NCBI GenBank assembly: GCA_963777095.1
Contig: CAVZOY010000006.1
Span: forward strand, 1,178,001-1,242,000
Direction: 5' to 3'
DNA length: 64,000 nt
DNA from: CAVZOY01 sp963777095
GTDB taxonomy: Bacteria > Actinomycetota > Actinomycetes > Mycobacteriales > Geodermatophilaceae
Both the position numbers and the translations under genes were made by a program. Within the stretch, counting starts at the first letter, position 1; each line of letters begins with the position of its first letter. Shown here one piece after another: positions 56,799-64,000 of this stretch. The notes under the pieces are model-generated. The model saw only the letters and a program-made list of their open reading frames with translations, had not been told where the DNA came from and ran no database searches.

Positions 56799-57374
56799 TC
56801 AGGCTCCGCGGGCCAGTCGTCGTACCGGCGGCCTCGGGACGGTGTGGCGCAGCAGCGCCTTGCCACCTGACCCGACGACGACGAGGTCGGCGCCGCGGCC
56901 GGCGGCGCTCAGCGCGTCGTAGACGGGGCGGTCCATGACGGCGCACCGGCTGCGGCCCTGCACGCCGGTCTCGGCGATGGCCCGCAGCAGCACGGCCTGC
57001 ACACGGTCGTGCGCGGCGGCGTGGGCCCGTGCCGCGACGCGCGAGGCGGAGCCGAGCGGGTCGCCGTCCGGTGCATCGAGGACGGCGACCGCGACGACCA
57101 CGGCCTCGCGGCGGGCGGCCTCCCGCAGGGCCCAGATCAGGCCCCCGTACGTGGCGGGCGTGCTGTCGACCTCGACCAGCAGGTACGGGTGCTGGCGCCG
57201 GGGGAGGAGCGGCTCGAGACGCATGGGGGTCACGGAGCGGTCGAGGCCGCCGTCCGGGGCCTGCTCGGTAACGGGTGGAGGAGCCTCTCCGAGTCGGCGG
57301 GCAGGCCGGGAGGAAGGGCGCTCGTTTGCACCCGGCTCGTGCTCCGCCGCCGGATCAGGCGGTCGGATGCTCAT
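56799..57374 (-). CDS. Universal stress protein-like domain protein
   Basis: 191 residues from ATG at 57374. A roughly 60-residue disordered N-terminus (PDPAAEHEPGANERPSSRPA) precedes one USP-like domain: PYLLVEVDSTPATYGGLIWA, EAVVVAVAVLD, and C-terminal GADLVVVGSGGKALLRHTVP, close to the GS(R/G)G-type nucleotide loop. It lies beside a DevS-like kinase, and USPs are typical members of DosR-type dormancy regulons. ATP binding is likely but the loop is non-classical. Confidence 0.75.
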   Translation of the reverse strand: MSIRPPDPAAEHEPGANERPSSRPARRLGEAPPPVTEQAPDGGLDRSVTPMRLEPLLPRRQHPYLLVEVDSTPATYGGLIWALREAARREAVVVAVAVLDAPDGDPLGSASRVAARAHAAAHDRVQAVLLRAIAETGVQGRSRCAVMDRPVYDALSAAGRGADLVVVGSGGKALLRHTVPRPPVRRLARGA

Positions 57375-57451
57375 GCGGGCATCGTCACCACGGCGCACGG
57401 GCCGTGCCCAGGGACCTAGGGCCCGGTACGGCCAACTGTTGCCATGCTGAC

Positions 57452-57463
57452 TACCGATCGGTA
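57452..57463. promoter_or_regulatory. Palindrome TACCGATCGGTA between USP and VOC genes
   Basis: A perfect 12-base palindrome; read with flanks on the minus strand it gives GTTAC-CGATCG-GTAG, the same architecture as the operators at 49157-49195. It lies 77 bases upstream of the USP start and 100 upstream of the VOC start. Confidence 0.5.
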
Positions 57464-57563
57464 ACCGCTCTGCGGAGCGCCGACACGGTGCGTGTTCGCG
57501 CCGTCGCTCGACTGCGCCGGTCCTGGCTTGTCCCGTGGCCGGTCGACGCGACAGGCTCAGACG

Positions 57564-58004
57564 ATGGACCAGCGCATCACCCTCCTCACCCTCGGCGTCA
57601 CCGATCTGGACGTGGCCCGCCGCTTCTATCTCGACGGACTCGGCTGGCAGCCGCTCCTCGACGCCGGCGAGGCGGTCTTCGTCCAGGTCGGTCCGGGGCT
57701 CGTCCTCTCGCTCTACGGTCGTGCCGACCTGGCGCGCGAGGCCGGGACCGCGGTGGGGCCGGTAGAACCACCGCCGTTCTCGCTGGCCCACAACGTGGAC
57801 AGCCCCGAGGCGGTGGCCCGCGTGGTCGACGACCTCCGGGCCGCGGGTGGCACGGTCGTGGCCGAGCCGGCGCGTGCGTCGTGGGGCGGGGTGACGGCGT
57901 ACGTCGCCGATCCGGACGGGTTCCGCTGGGAGATCGCGTGGAACCCCGGACTCGTCGTCGGCGCTGATGGAACCGTGCGGATGGGAACGGACGACCGGAC
58001 ATGA
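57564..58004 (+). CDS. VOC-superfamily (glyoxalase/bleomycin-resistance-like) protein
   Basis: 146 residues from ATG 57564. Two beta-alpha-beta-beta-beta modules: ITLLTLGVTDLDVARRFYLDG with GWQPLL, and FSLAHNVDSPEAVARVVDDL with AYVADPDGFRWEIAWNPG. The DPDGFRWEIAWNP ending places it in the subgroup of small VOC proteins often labelled glyoxalase. The substrate is unknown. Confidence 0.85.
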   Translation: MDQRITLLTLGVTDLDVARRFYLDGLGWQPLLDAGEAVFVQVGPGLVLSLYGRADLAREAGTAVGPVEPPPFSLAHNVDSPEAVARVVDDLRAAGGTVVAEPARASWGGVTAYVADPDGFRWEIAWNPGLVVGADGTVRMGTDDRT

Positions 58005-58083
58005 CGCCCGCCCGCAACCCGAGTGCTCACTCCTAGGGAGGGAGCCGCTCAAGCCGGAACGGACTCGATCCGATGTGCAGTCC

Positions 58084-60123
58084 ATGCACCTGGTCCGTCG
58101 TCTGCGGGAGAGCAGTCTCCTGGCGCGTTTCGGCGTGCTCGGCCTGCTGCTCACCGTCGGAGTCGGTCTGGTCCTCGCCAACGTCCTGAGCAGCGCGATC
58201 GCGACCCGCGCCCAGGAGCAGGCCGAGTGGACCGTCATCGGCACGGTGCGGCTGGGCCTGCAGCCGCAGATGTCCCCTGCCGACCTGGCGAACGGCTTCG
58301 ACTCCTCGCGGCTGGCCGAGGTGGACAAGGCGATCGACCAGGCGGCGGACAACCTGCGCGACGGCGAGAACCTGGGCGACCTCGACCCCGTCGCCCTCAA
58401 GATCTTCAACAAGGACCGGACCATCGTCTGGGCTGACGACCCCGGGCTGATCGGCGAGACGTCGTCGTCCCACGAGCTCGCCGAGGCGCTGGCCGGCGAG
58501 GTGGTCAGCGGGCTGAGCCACACGCACGACGACAGCGGCACGAGCGAGGACGGCGACGCCCGGATGCTCGAGGTCTACGTCCCCGTGCAGTACGAGGGCT
58601 GGTCGGCGCCCTCGGGCGTGATGGAGCTCTACCTGCCGTACGCGCCGGTCGACGAGGCGGTCGAGCAGGACGTCCGCACGTTGATGATCACCCTGGTCGC
58701 CAGCCTCGCGGTGTTCTACGGCGGCCTCTTCCGCTTCGTCGCCGCCGCCGACAAGCGGCTGCGTCGCCAGACCGAGGCACTCCAGCACTCCGCCGACCGC
58801 AACCGCCACCAGGCCACGCACGACGCGCTGACCGGGCTGCCCAATCGCGTGCTGCTGCGCGACCGGATCGAGCAGGCCCTGGCCTCGGCATCGAGGACGT
58901 CCGGCGAGGTCGCCGTGCTGCTGATCGACCTCGACCGGTTCAAGGAGATCAACGACACCCTCGGCCACTCCTACGGCGACGAGCTGCTCTGCCAGGTCGG
59001 TCCCCGACTGGAGTCGGTGCTGCGCCAGGGCGACACCGTCGCCCGGCTCGGCGGCGACGAGTTCGCCGTCCTGCTGCCCGTCGTGGACGGCGCCGAGGAG
59101 GCCCAGGCCGTCGCCGAGCGGCTGCGCGGGGCGCTGCACCGCCGGTTCGAGGTCCAGGGCGTCGCCCTCGACCTCGAGGCGAGCGTGGGCATCGCGCTGT
59201 CCCCCTGGCACGGCACCGACGTCGAGGAGTTGCTGCGCAACGCCGACATCGCCATGTACGTGGCGAAGGAGGTCAAGGCGGGCGCCGTCCTGTTCATCCC
59301 GGAGGAGCACACCACCGGCCGCACGCGGCTGACCGTGCTCGGCGACCTGCGGACGGCGCTCGACGCGGGGGACGAGCTGTTCCTGCACTACCAGCCGAAG
59401 GTGTCGCTGGACGGCGGGCGGGTCGAGGGCCTCGAGGCGCTGCTGCGCTGGCAGCACCCCCAGCTCGGGCTCGTGCCGCCGTCGGAGTTCATCCCCGTCG
59501 CCGAGGGCACCGGCATCATCATCCGGCTCACCGAGCGGGTGCTCGGCATGGCGCTGGGCACCATGCGCGGCTGGCTGGAGCGGGACCTGGCCGTGCCCGT
59601 GGCGGTCAACCTGTCCGCACGCTGCCTGCTCGACGCCTCGCTGCCCGACCTGGTGGCCCGGCTGCTCGCCGAGCACGGCGTGCCGGCCTCGCTGCTCCGG
59701 CTCGAGGTGACCGAGAGCGCCGTGATGAGCGACGCGGCGCGCTGCATGGACGTGCTCCAGCGGCTGCACGAGCTCGGTGTCCGACTGTCGATCGACGACT
59801 TCGGTACCGGTTACAGCTCGATGGTGCACCTGCGCCGGCTGCCGGTGGACGAGCTGAAGATCGACCGGTCCTTCGTGCTGGGCATGACGACGATGCCCGC
59901 GGACGCCGTGCTCGTGCGCACGGCGATCGACCTGGGCCACAACCTCGGCCTGACCGTCGTGGCGGAGGGCGTTGAGGAGCTGGAGCACGCCGACGCGCTG
60001 CGCGTCCTGGGCTGCGACGTGGCGCAGGGCTACCACTTCGCCCGGCCGATGGGAGAGGCCGACGTCACCGCACTGCTCGAGCGCGCGGTGCTCGTCTCCG
60101 ACCCGCTGGCCCCGCTCGCCTGA
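58084..60123 (+). CDS. GGDEF-EAL c-di-GMP turnover protein with periplasmic sensor
   Basis: 679 residues from ATG 58084 (GTG 58075 is an alternative). Membrane helix GVLGLLLTVGVGLVLANVLS, a roughly 170-residue extracytoplasmic sensor, and a second helix (TLMITLVASLAVFYGGLFRF). Then GGDEF with intact RLGGDEFAVLL (RQGD four residues before, an I-site-like motif). The EAL domain has EGLEALLRW, NLSARCLL, EVTESAVMSD, IDDFGTGYSS and LKIDRSFV, all with catalytic residues. It may both make and break c-di-GMP; direction depends on the signal. Confidence 0.93.
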   Translation: MHLVRRLRESSLLARFGVLGLLLTVGVGLVLANVLSSAIATRAQEQAEWTVIGTVRLGLQPQMSPADLANGFDSSRLAEVDKAIDQAADNLRDGENLGDLDPVALKIFNKDRTIVWADDPGLIGETSSSHELAEALAGEVVSGLSHTHDDSGTSEDGDARMLEVYVPVQYEGWSAPSGVMELYLPYAPVDEAVEQDVRTLMITLVASLAVFYGGLFRFVAAADKRLRRQTEALQHSADRNRHQATHDALTGLPNRVLLRDRIEQALASASRTSGEVAVLLIDLDRFKEINDTLGHSYGDELLCQVGPRLESVLRQGDTVARLGGDEFAVLLPVVDGAEEAQAVAERLRGALHRRFEVQGVALDLEASVGIALSPWHGTDVEELLRNADIAMYVAKEVKAGAVLFIPEEHTTGRTRLTVLGDLRTALDAGDELFLHYQPKVSLDGGRVEGLEALLRWQHPQLGLVPPSEFIPVAEGTGIIIRLTERVLGMALGTMRGWLERDLAVPVAVNLSARCLLDASLPDLVARLLAEHGVPASLLRLEVTESAVMSDAARCMDVLQRLHELGVRLSIDDFGTGYSSMVHLRRLPVDELKIDRSFVLGMTTMPADAVLVRTAIDLGHNLGLTVVAEGVEELEHADALRVLGCDVAQGYHFARPMGEADVTALLERAVLVSDPLAPLA

Positions 60124-60148
60124 CCCGCCGTCCGGCGCTCGGGTTCCC

Positions 60149-60607
60149 TCAGCAGCAGGCCGCCTCGGCGGCCGCCTTCTCCTCGAGCGACGCGGTGCCG
60201 CAGCAGGCGGGCTCGTCGTCGGTCCCCGAGAAGAACGTCGGGCTGTCGGCCAGCACCGTGTAGACCTCCCAGCGCTCGCCGCTCGGCGTCCCCTCGACCC
60301 AGAACTTGTCCTGCCTGGCGTAGCAACAGGTCGTGCCCCGCTCGTCGGTCGACGCCAGGCCGAGCGCGGCCAGTCGGGTCTGCTCGGCGTCGACCTCCCC
60401 GACCGAGGCGCGCTCGACGCCGAGGTGGTTGAGCGTGCCGCCGGAGCCCGGGTTCTCGAGCAGCACCAGCTTGAGCGGCGGGTCGGCGATCGCGAAGTTG
60501 GCGTAACCGGGGCGGGTCTTGGCCGGCTCGGCGCCGAACAGCCGGCTGTAGAAGGCGGTCGCGACCTCGATGTCGTCGACGTTGAGGGCGAGCTGGATGC
60601 GGGACAT
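60149..60607 (-). CDS. cadI: ArsI/CadI-family heavy-metal resistance dioxygenase-like protein
   Basis: 152 residues. It closely resembles mycobacterial CadI (SRIQLALNVDDIEVATAFYS, RPGYANFAIADPPLKLVLLE, GGTLNHLGVE, GTTCCYARQDKFWV). The vicinal Cys94-Cys95 pair matches the As(III)-binding pair of ArsI, which cleaves the C-As bond of methylarsonous acid; a further Cys-rich tail follows (EPACCG, AAEAACC). Residue 5 is Gln, as in CadI, where ArsI uses His as an iron ligand, so lyase activity is uncertain. It diverges from arsR. Confidence 0.9.
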   Translation of the reverse strand: MSRIQLALNVDDIEVATAFYSRLFGAEPAKTRPGYANFAIADPPLKLVLLENPGSGGTLNHLGVERASVGEVDAEQTRLAALGLASTDERGTTCCYARQDKFWVEGTPSGERWEVYTVLADSPTFFSGTDDEPACCGTASLEEKAAAEAACC

Positions 60608-60619
60608 GATCTCTCCACT

Positions 60620-60639
60620 GATTAGACGTTCGTCGAATC
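60620..60639. promoter_or_regulatory. Near-palindrome GATTAGACGTTCGTCGAATC upstream of cadI
   Basis: 20 bases with 9-base arms differing at one pair, 12 bases from the cadI start. Likely a second ArsR operator that represses the divergent gene. Confidence 0.55.
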
Positions 60640-60666
60640 GGACGACCGCGAGGATGCTCCGGCTCT

Positions 60667-60680
60667 TTGACATATGTCAA
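60667..60680. promoter_or_regulatory. ArsR-type operator TTGACATATGTCAA
   Basis: A perfect 14-base palindrome, 21 bases upstream of the arsR GTG. ArsR/SmtB repressors bind AT-centred palindromes of this kind, and it also overlaps a TTGACA -35-like element. Confidence 0.7.
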
Positions 60681-60701
60681 GAAGGTAGCCAGGATGGTCG
60701 T

Positions 60702-61055
60702 GTGCCCAAGGCCCTTCCCGTCATCGACACCAGCGCGCCCATCTGCTGCACGCCCGTCGCCGCCGCGCCCATGGACGCCGACGCCGCCCTCGAGGTGGCC
60801 GTGCGGCTCAAGGCGCTGGCCGATCCGGTGCGCGTCCGCCTGATGTCGCTCCTGCTGGCCTCCGACGAGGTGTGCACCTGCGACCTGGCGCCGGCGGTCG
60901 GCCTCACCGAGGCGACCGTCAGCCACCACCTCGCGGTACTGCGCAGGGCCGGGCTCATCACCGACGGCGAGCGCCGCGGCATGAACGTCTACTACCGCGC
61001 CCGCCGGGAGTCGCTCGGTGCCCTGTGCCGGGTGATCGACCCGGACTGCTGCTGA
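60702..61055 (+). CDS. arsR: ArsR/SmtB-family metalloregulator
   Basis: 117 residues from GTG 60702. The winged helix includes RLKALADPVRVRLMSLLLAS and LTEATVSHHLAVLRRAGLI. Cys15-Cys16 (PICCTP) and Cys58 in VCTCDL match the thiolate As(III) site reported for Corynebacterium ArsR (Cys15, Cys16, Cys55); Cys60 and a C-terminal Cys pair (DPDCC) are extra. It should derepress the operon and cadI when arsenite binds. Its TGA overlaps the next ATG by one base. Confidence 0.93.
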   Translation: MPKALPVIDTSAPICCTPVAAAPMDADAALEVAVRLKALADPVRVRLMSLLLASDEVCTCDLAPAVGLTEATVSHHLAVLRRAGLITDGERRGMNVYYRARRESLGALCRVIDPDCC

Positions 61056-61771
61056 TGCCGCTGCCCGTGCTGGCCCGCCAGGCGCTGGCGGAGTTCCTGG
61101 GGTCGGCCGGACTGGTGGCGGTGGTCATCGGTTCGGGGATCGCCGCCTCGCGGCTCTCCGCGGATCCCGGCCTGCAGTTGCTGGAGAACGCCCTGGTCAC
61201 CGGGGCGGGGCTGGTCGCGCTGATCCTCGCCTTCGGGCCGGTGTCGGGCGGGCACTTCAACCCCGTGGTCACCCTCGTCGACCGGGTGCTCGGTGGGGTC
61301 GGCAACCGGCAGGTGGCCGTCTACCTCCCCGTGCAGGTGGCCGGCGGCGTGCTCGGCGCCGTGCTGGCCAACCTCATGTTCGGGCTTCCCGCGATCGAGG
61401 TCGCGCAGCAGGAGCGCTCCTCCAGCGGGCTGTGGCTGTCCGAGGTGCTGGCGACCGCCGGTCTGGTCGTACTGATCTTCGCGCTGGTGCGCTCCGGTCG
61501 CGCTGCGGTGGCCCCGTTCGCCGTGGGGGCCTACATCGCGGCGGCGTACTGGTGGTCGTCGTCCACGAGCTTCGCCAATCCGATGATCGACCTCGCGCGC
61601 ACGCTGTCGGACACCTTCGCCGGCATCGCGCCGTCCAGCGTGCCGGCCTTCGTCGTCGCCCAGCTGGTGGGCGGGGCCCTCGGCCTCGCCGCCGTCCTGC
61701 TGCTCTACCCGTCCGCCGCCGCCGTGGCCGGCGACGTCGTCGTCCCCCATCCTGCCGAGGAGTCCCGATGA
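61055..61771 (+). CDS. Aquaglyceroporin-like MIP channel of the ars operon
   Basis: 238 residues, six helices. The two MIP half-helix motifs are altered: FNPVVT (NPV) and ANPMID (NPM) instead of NPA. Such variants typify ars-operon channels (AqpS-like), which conduct arsenite out of the cell in place of an ArsB pump. Start and end overlap the neighbouring genes (TGATG with arsR, ATGA with arsC). Confidence 0.9.
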   Translation: MPLPVLARQALAEFLGSAGLVAVVIGSGIAASRLSADPGLQLLENALVTGAGLVALILAFGPVSGGHFNPVVTLVDRVLGGVGNRQVAVYLPVQVAGGVLGAVLANLMFGLPAIEVAQQERSSSGLWLSEVLATAGLVVLIFALVRSGRAAVAPFAVGAYIAAAYWWSSSTSFANPMIDLARTLSDTFAGIAPSSVPAFVVAQLVGGALGLAAVLLLYPSAAAVAGDVVVPHPAEESR

Positions 61772-62190
61772 GCGACCGTCCGGTCGTCCTGTTCGCCTGC
61801 ATCCACAACTCCGGCCGCTCGGTCGCCGCGCAGGTCCTGGCCCGGCACCACGGCGGGGACCGCGTCGAGGTGCGGTCGGCCGGGTCCGAGCCGGGAGCCG
61901 GCGTCAATCCCGTGGTGGCGCAGGTGCTGGCCGAGCGGGGTCTGCCGGTGACCGACCACGTGCCGACGCTGCTGGACGTCGACCTCGTGCAGGCCGCCGA
62001 CGTCGTCGTGACGATGGGCTGCGGGGAGACCTGTCCGGTCTTCCCGGGGAAGCGCTACGAGGACTGGCCGGTCGACGACCCCGCCGGGCAGGACCTGGAG
62101 ACGGTGCGGCGGATCGTGGACGACGTCGACGCGCGCGTGCGTGGCCTGTTGGTGCAGCTGGACGCCGGGGGCGGCCGTGAGAGCGGGTGA
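61768..62190 (+). CDS. arsC: Arsenate reductase, low-molecular-weight phosphatase type
   Basis: 140 residues. P-loop CIHNSGRS with catalytic Cys11 and Arg17, then TMGCGETCPVFPGKRYEDW with Cys85 and Cys89 and WPVDDPAGQ. It reduces arsenate to arsenite, which leaves via the upstream channel. Cys spacing suggests the thioredoxin- or mycothiol-coupled classes. The last 9 bases overlap the 3' end of a tRNA-Gly on the opposite strand. Confidence 0.93.
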   Translation: MSDRPVVLFACIHNSGRSVAAQVLARHHGGDRVEVRSAGSEPGAGVNPVVAQVLAERGLPVTDHVPTLLDVDLVQAADVVVTMGCGETCPVFPGKRYEDWPVDDPAGQDLETVRRIVDDVDARVRGLLVQLDAGGGRESG

Positions 62191-62252
62191 CGAGAATCGA
62201 ACTCGCACTGTCAGCTTGGGAAGCTGATGTTCTGCCATTGAACTACACCCGC
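62182..62252 (-). tRNA. tRNA-Gly (anticodon CCC)
   Basis: The 71-base minus-strand sequence folds into a full cloverleaf: acceptor GCGGGTG/CACCCGC, D-stem GTTC/GAAC, anticodon stem TCAGC/GCTGA with loop TTCCCAA (anticodon CCC), T-stem GCGAG/CTCGT with TTCGATT. Discriminator base is T and CCA is not encoded. Its 3' acceptor strand overlaps the last codons of arsC. Confidence 0.95.
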
Positions 62253-62319
62253 GGGTAGGGCGAGCGTACCCGGCGGCCGTCTCCGGACGGCGGAGCGGGG
62301 CTTCCCTAGACTCCGCGCC

Positions 62320-62911
62320 ATGCTGCTGTCCGACCGCGACATCACGGCTGCGATCGCCGAGGGGCGGCTCGGCATCGAGCCGTACGACAAGGCGCTCGTG
62401 CAGCCTTCGAGCATCGACGTCCGGCTGGACCGGTTCTTCCGGGTGTTCAACAACGCCCGGTACACGCACATCGATCCGGCCGAGCAGCAGGACGACCTGA
62501 CCACGCTGGTCGAGCCGGACGGCGACGACCCGTTCGTGCTGCACCCCGGCGAATTCGTGCTCGGGCTCCACCCTCGAGGTCGTCTCGATCCCCGACGACC
62601 TGGCAGCGAGGCTCGAGGGGAAGAGCTCGTTGGGGCGGCTGGGTCTGCTGACCCACTCCACCGCGGGCTTCGTCGACCCGGGCTTCTCGGGGCACATCAC
62701 GCTGGAGCTGTCGAACGTGGCCAACTTGCCGATCACGCTGTGGCCGGGCATGAAGATCGGTCAGCTGTGCATGTTCCGGCTGACCAGCCCGGCCGAGCAC
62801 CCGTACGGCTCGGCCGTCTACGGCTCGCGCTACCAGGACCAGCGCGGGCCGACGCCGTCGCGCTCGTTCCGCAACTTCACCCGTGCGGAGACGCGGCGAC
62901 CGGCGCCCTGA
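62320..62911 (+). CDS. dcd: dCTP deaminase (possibly dUMP-forming), one frameshift
   Basis: About 196 residues after removing an extra G near 62567, the normal length. Trimeric dUTPase-fold enzyme supplying dUMP for thymidylate synthesis. Motifs are MLLSDRDITAAIAEGRLGI, PSSIDVRLDRFFRVFNN, then ARLEGKSSLGRLGLLTHSTA, FVDPGFSGHITLELSN and QLCMFRLTSPAEHPYGS. Actinobacterial enzymes are often bifunctional deaminase-diphosphatases. It overlaps the convergent MFS gene by 35 bases. Confidence 0.93.
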
Positions 62912-64000
62912 CCTCGTCGTCGACGTAGCGCTCGCGGGTGACGAGCCAGCCGCTGGCCAGCATCCCCGCGGCGCCCACCAGCGCGACCACGAAGAGTCCG
63001 ACGAACGAGCCGGTCAGCCCGAGGACGACGCCCACGAGCAGCGGGCCGATGCTGCCGAGGACGTAGCCCCAGCCCTGGACGGCGGTCGACAGCGCGGCGG
63101 TGGTCTGCGGGGTCCGCGCGCGCATGCCGAACAGCGCCAGCACCATGGCGAAGGCCCCGAGCCCCACGGCGAGGAAGGCGACCCAGACGAGCGCGAGGCC
63201 CGGGGCGGCCCACAGTCCGGCCCAGCCGACGACGTAGGCGGCGACGAAGGTGCCGAGCAGCGGTCGCTGGAGGTTCTGCCGGACGAAGAGTGCGGGCACG
63301 ACCGCGTGCACGGGGATGACCAGGAGCTGGTTCAGGCCCAGCAGGAGCCCCGCGGTCGCGGCGCTCTCCCCGGTGTCGCGGAGGTACGAGGGCAGCCAGC
63401 CGACGATCACGTAGGCCTGCAGCGACTGCAGGGCGAAGAAGACCGTCAGCGCCCACGCCAGCGGGCTGCGCACGAGGGCCGACGTGCGGACAGCGAGGTG
63501 CGTGCCCCGGGTCGCGCCCGGCCGCGCGGGCACGGCCAGCCAGGGGAGCGCCGCGACCAGCGCGAGGACGGCCCAGATGCCGAGCGCCCATCGCCATCCG
63601 CCGTCGCCGACCCCCGAGGCGATGGGGGCGGCGCTGACCGACGCCAGCGCGCCTCCCGCGGTGAGCGCGCTCGTGTAGGCGCCGACGAGCAGGCCGGGGC
63701 GGTGCGGGAAGTACCGCTTGACCAGCCCGGGCAGCAGCACGTTGCCCAGCGCCCCCCCGACCATCGCCAGCACGGTGCCGACGAGGAACACGGCGAACGA
63801 ACCGGCTCCGGCCCGCACGAGCAGACCGGCGGTCATCACCAACAGCCCACCGGCCAGCACGTGGCCGTCGCGGTAGCGGGCTGACAGCGGCGGACCGGCG
63901 AAGCCGATGGCCGCGAAGCACAGCAGCGGTGCCGCGGTGATCAGGCCGGCGCCGCCGCTGGAGATGCCCAGGTCGGCCTGGATCTCCTCGAGCACCGGCC
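62877..64000 (-). CDS. MFS transporter, CynX/NimT-like (5' end outside window)
   Basis: At least 373 residues; the frame runs off the right window edge, so the start is missing. It begins PVLEEIQADLGISSGGAG, with AAPLLCFAAIGFAGPPLSARY and GALGNVLLPGLVKRYFPHRPGLLVGAYTSAL in the first half and SLQAYVIVGWLPSYLRDTGESAATAG in the second. These are typical of the cyanate/2-nitroimidazole transporter group. About eleven helices are visible. Substrate unknown. Confidence 0.85.
   Translation of the reverse strand, partial: PVLEEIQADLGISSGGAGLITAAPLLCFAAIGFAGPPLSARYRDGHVLAGGLLVMTAGLLVRAGAGSFAVFLVGTVLAMVGGALGNVLLPGLVKRYFPHRPGLLVGAYTSALTAGGALASVSAAPIASGVGDGGWRWALGIWAVLALVAALPWLAVPARPGATRGTHLAVRTSALVRSPLAWALTVFFALQSLQAYVIVGWLPSYLRDTGESAATAGLLLGLNQLLVIPVHAVVPALFVRQNLQRPLLGTFVAAYVVGWAGLWAAPGLALVWVAFLAVGLGAFAMVLALFGMRARTPQTTAALSTAVQGWGYVLGSIGPLLVGVVLGLTGSFVGLFVVALVGAAGMLASGWLVTRERYVDDEVRAPVAASPHG

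Noticed and set aside
60661..60666. TetR- or Fur-type box in the ars gap
   Set aside because: The palindrome that follows (60667-60680) is better explained as an ArsR operator given the adjacent gene.

Overview
The window is very GC-rich (my impression is above 70%), with strong G/C bias at third codon positions and many GTG starts. It has the gene content of a high-GC actinobacterium: an acVLRF1-type release factor, an actinobacterial HelD, a GTP-type PEP carboxykinase, an Lrp-bkd locus, DUF3817, CadI and DevS-like proteins. The best guess is Geodermatophilaceae (Blastococcus, Geodermatophilus, Modestobacter); no 16S or marker gene is present, so this is inference.

Layout. 1-2.6 kb: end of a carbohydrate operon (TIM-barrel sugar isomerase, GH63-type hydrolase) and an FKBP. 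2.6-7 kb: small proteins, pckG and an MFS transporter. 7-11 kb: orphan TctC-type lipoprotein, acVLRF1 and HelD. 11-17.4 kb: cell-wall genes (bifunctional PBP with PASTA and Thr-Pro tail, YihY, a phytoene-desaturase-like oxidoreductase, an NlpC/P60 hydrolase with an elaborate upstream region). 17.4-22.9 kb: small hypotheticals, a serine hydrolase and a PASTA membrane protein coupled to an unknown partner. 23-28.5 kb: Lrp regulator and branched-chain 2-oxoacid dehydrogenase genes (E1a, E1b, E2) plus an AGE-family epimerase. 28.5-32.4 kb: PepSY/lipoprotein pair facing an OmpR-type two-component system, then an SRPBCC protein. 32.4-38.6 kb: fructose PTS (HPr, FruA, FruK, FruR) diverging from ptsI. 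39-42.7 kb: a DUF4396 gene behind a CsoR-like operator, a diguanylate cyclase and a tyrosine phosphatase. 42.7-44.3 kb: an IS1182-family element. 44.4-52.5 kb: glycosylase-like protein, MHS transporter, acyl-CoA dehydrogenase with palindromic operators, TetR regulator, ribokinase. 52.5-60.1 kb: methyltransferase plus type III PKS, a NarL regulator and a DevS-like kinase, USP, VOC and GGDEF-EAL proteins. 60.1-62.3 kb: arsenic/heavy-metal locus (arsI/cadI, arsR, aquaporin, arsC) ending in a tRNA-Gly. 62.3-64 kb: dcd and an MFS transporter cut by the window edge.

Data quality matters here. I count about 25 single-base frameshifts in otherwise normal genes, nearly all one extra G or C in a short G/C run, hitting even housekeeping genes (pckG, dcd, PBP). 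The affected genes are annotated across their full extent and most are probably intact in the organism.

The most interesting non-coding signals are a perfect CsoR-like palindrome in front of a DUF4396 gene, paired 5-6-5 repeats and a three-stem fold upstream of the NlpC/P60 gene, dispersed intergenic palindromes built on GAGATCGCCGATCTC and on TGATCA, an operator between lrp and bkd, and a shared GTTAC-N6-GTA motif near fatty-acid and stress genes. No CRISPR array, prophage or rRNA was seen.
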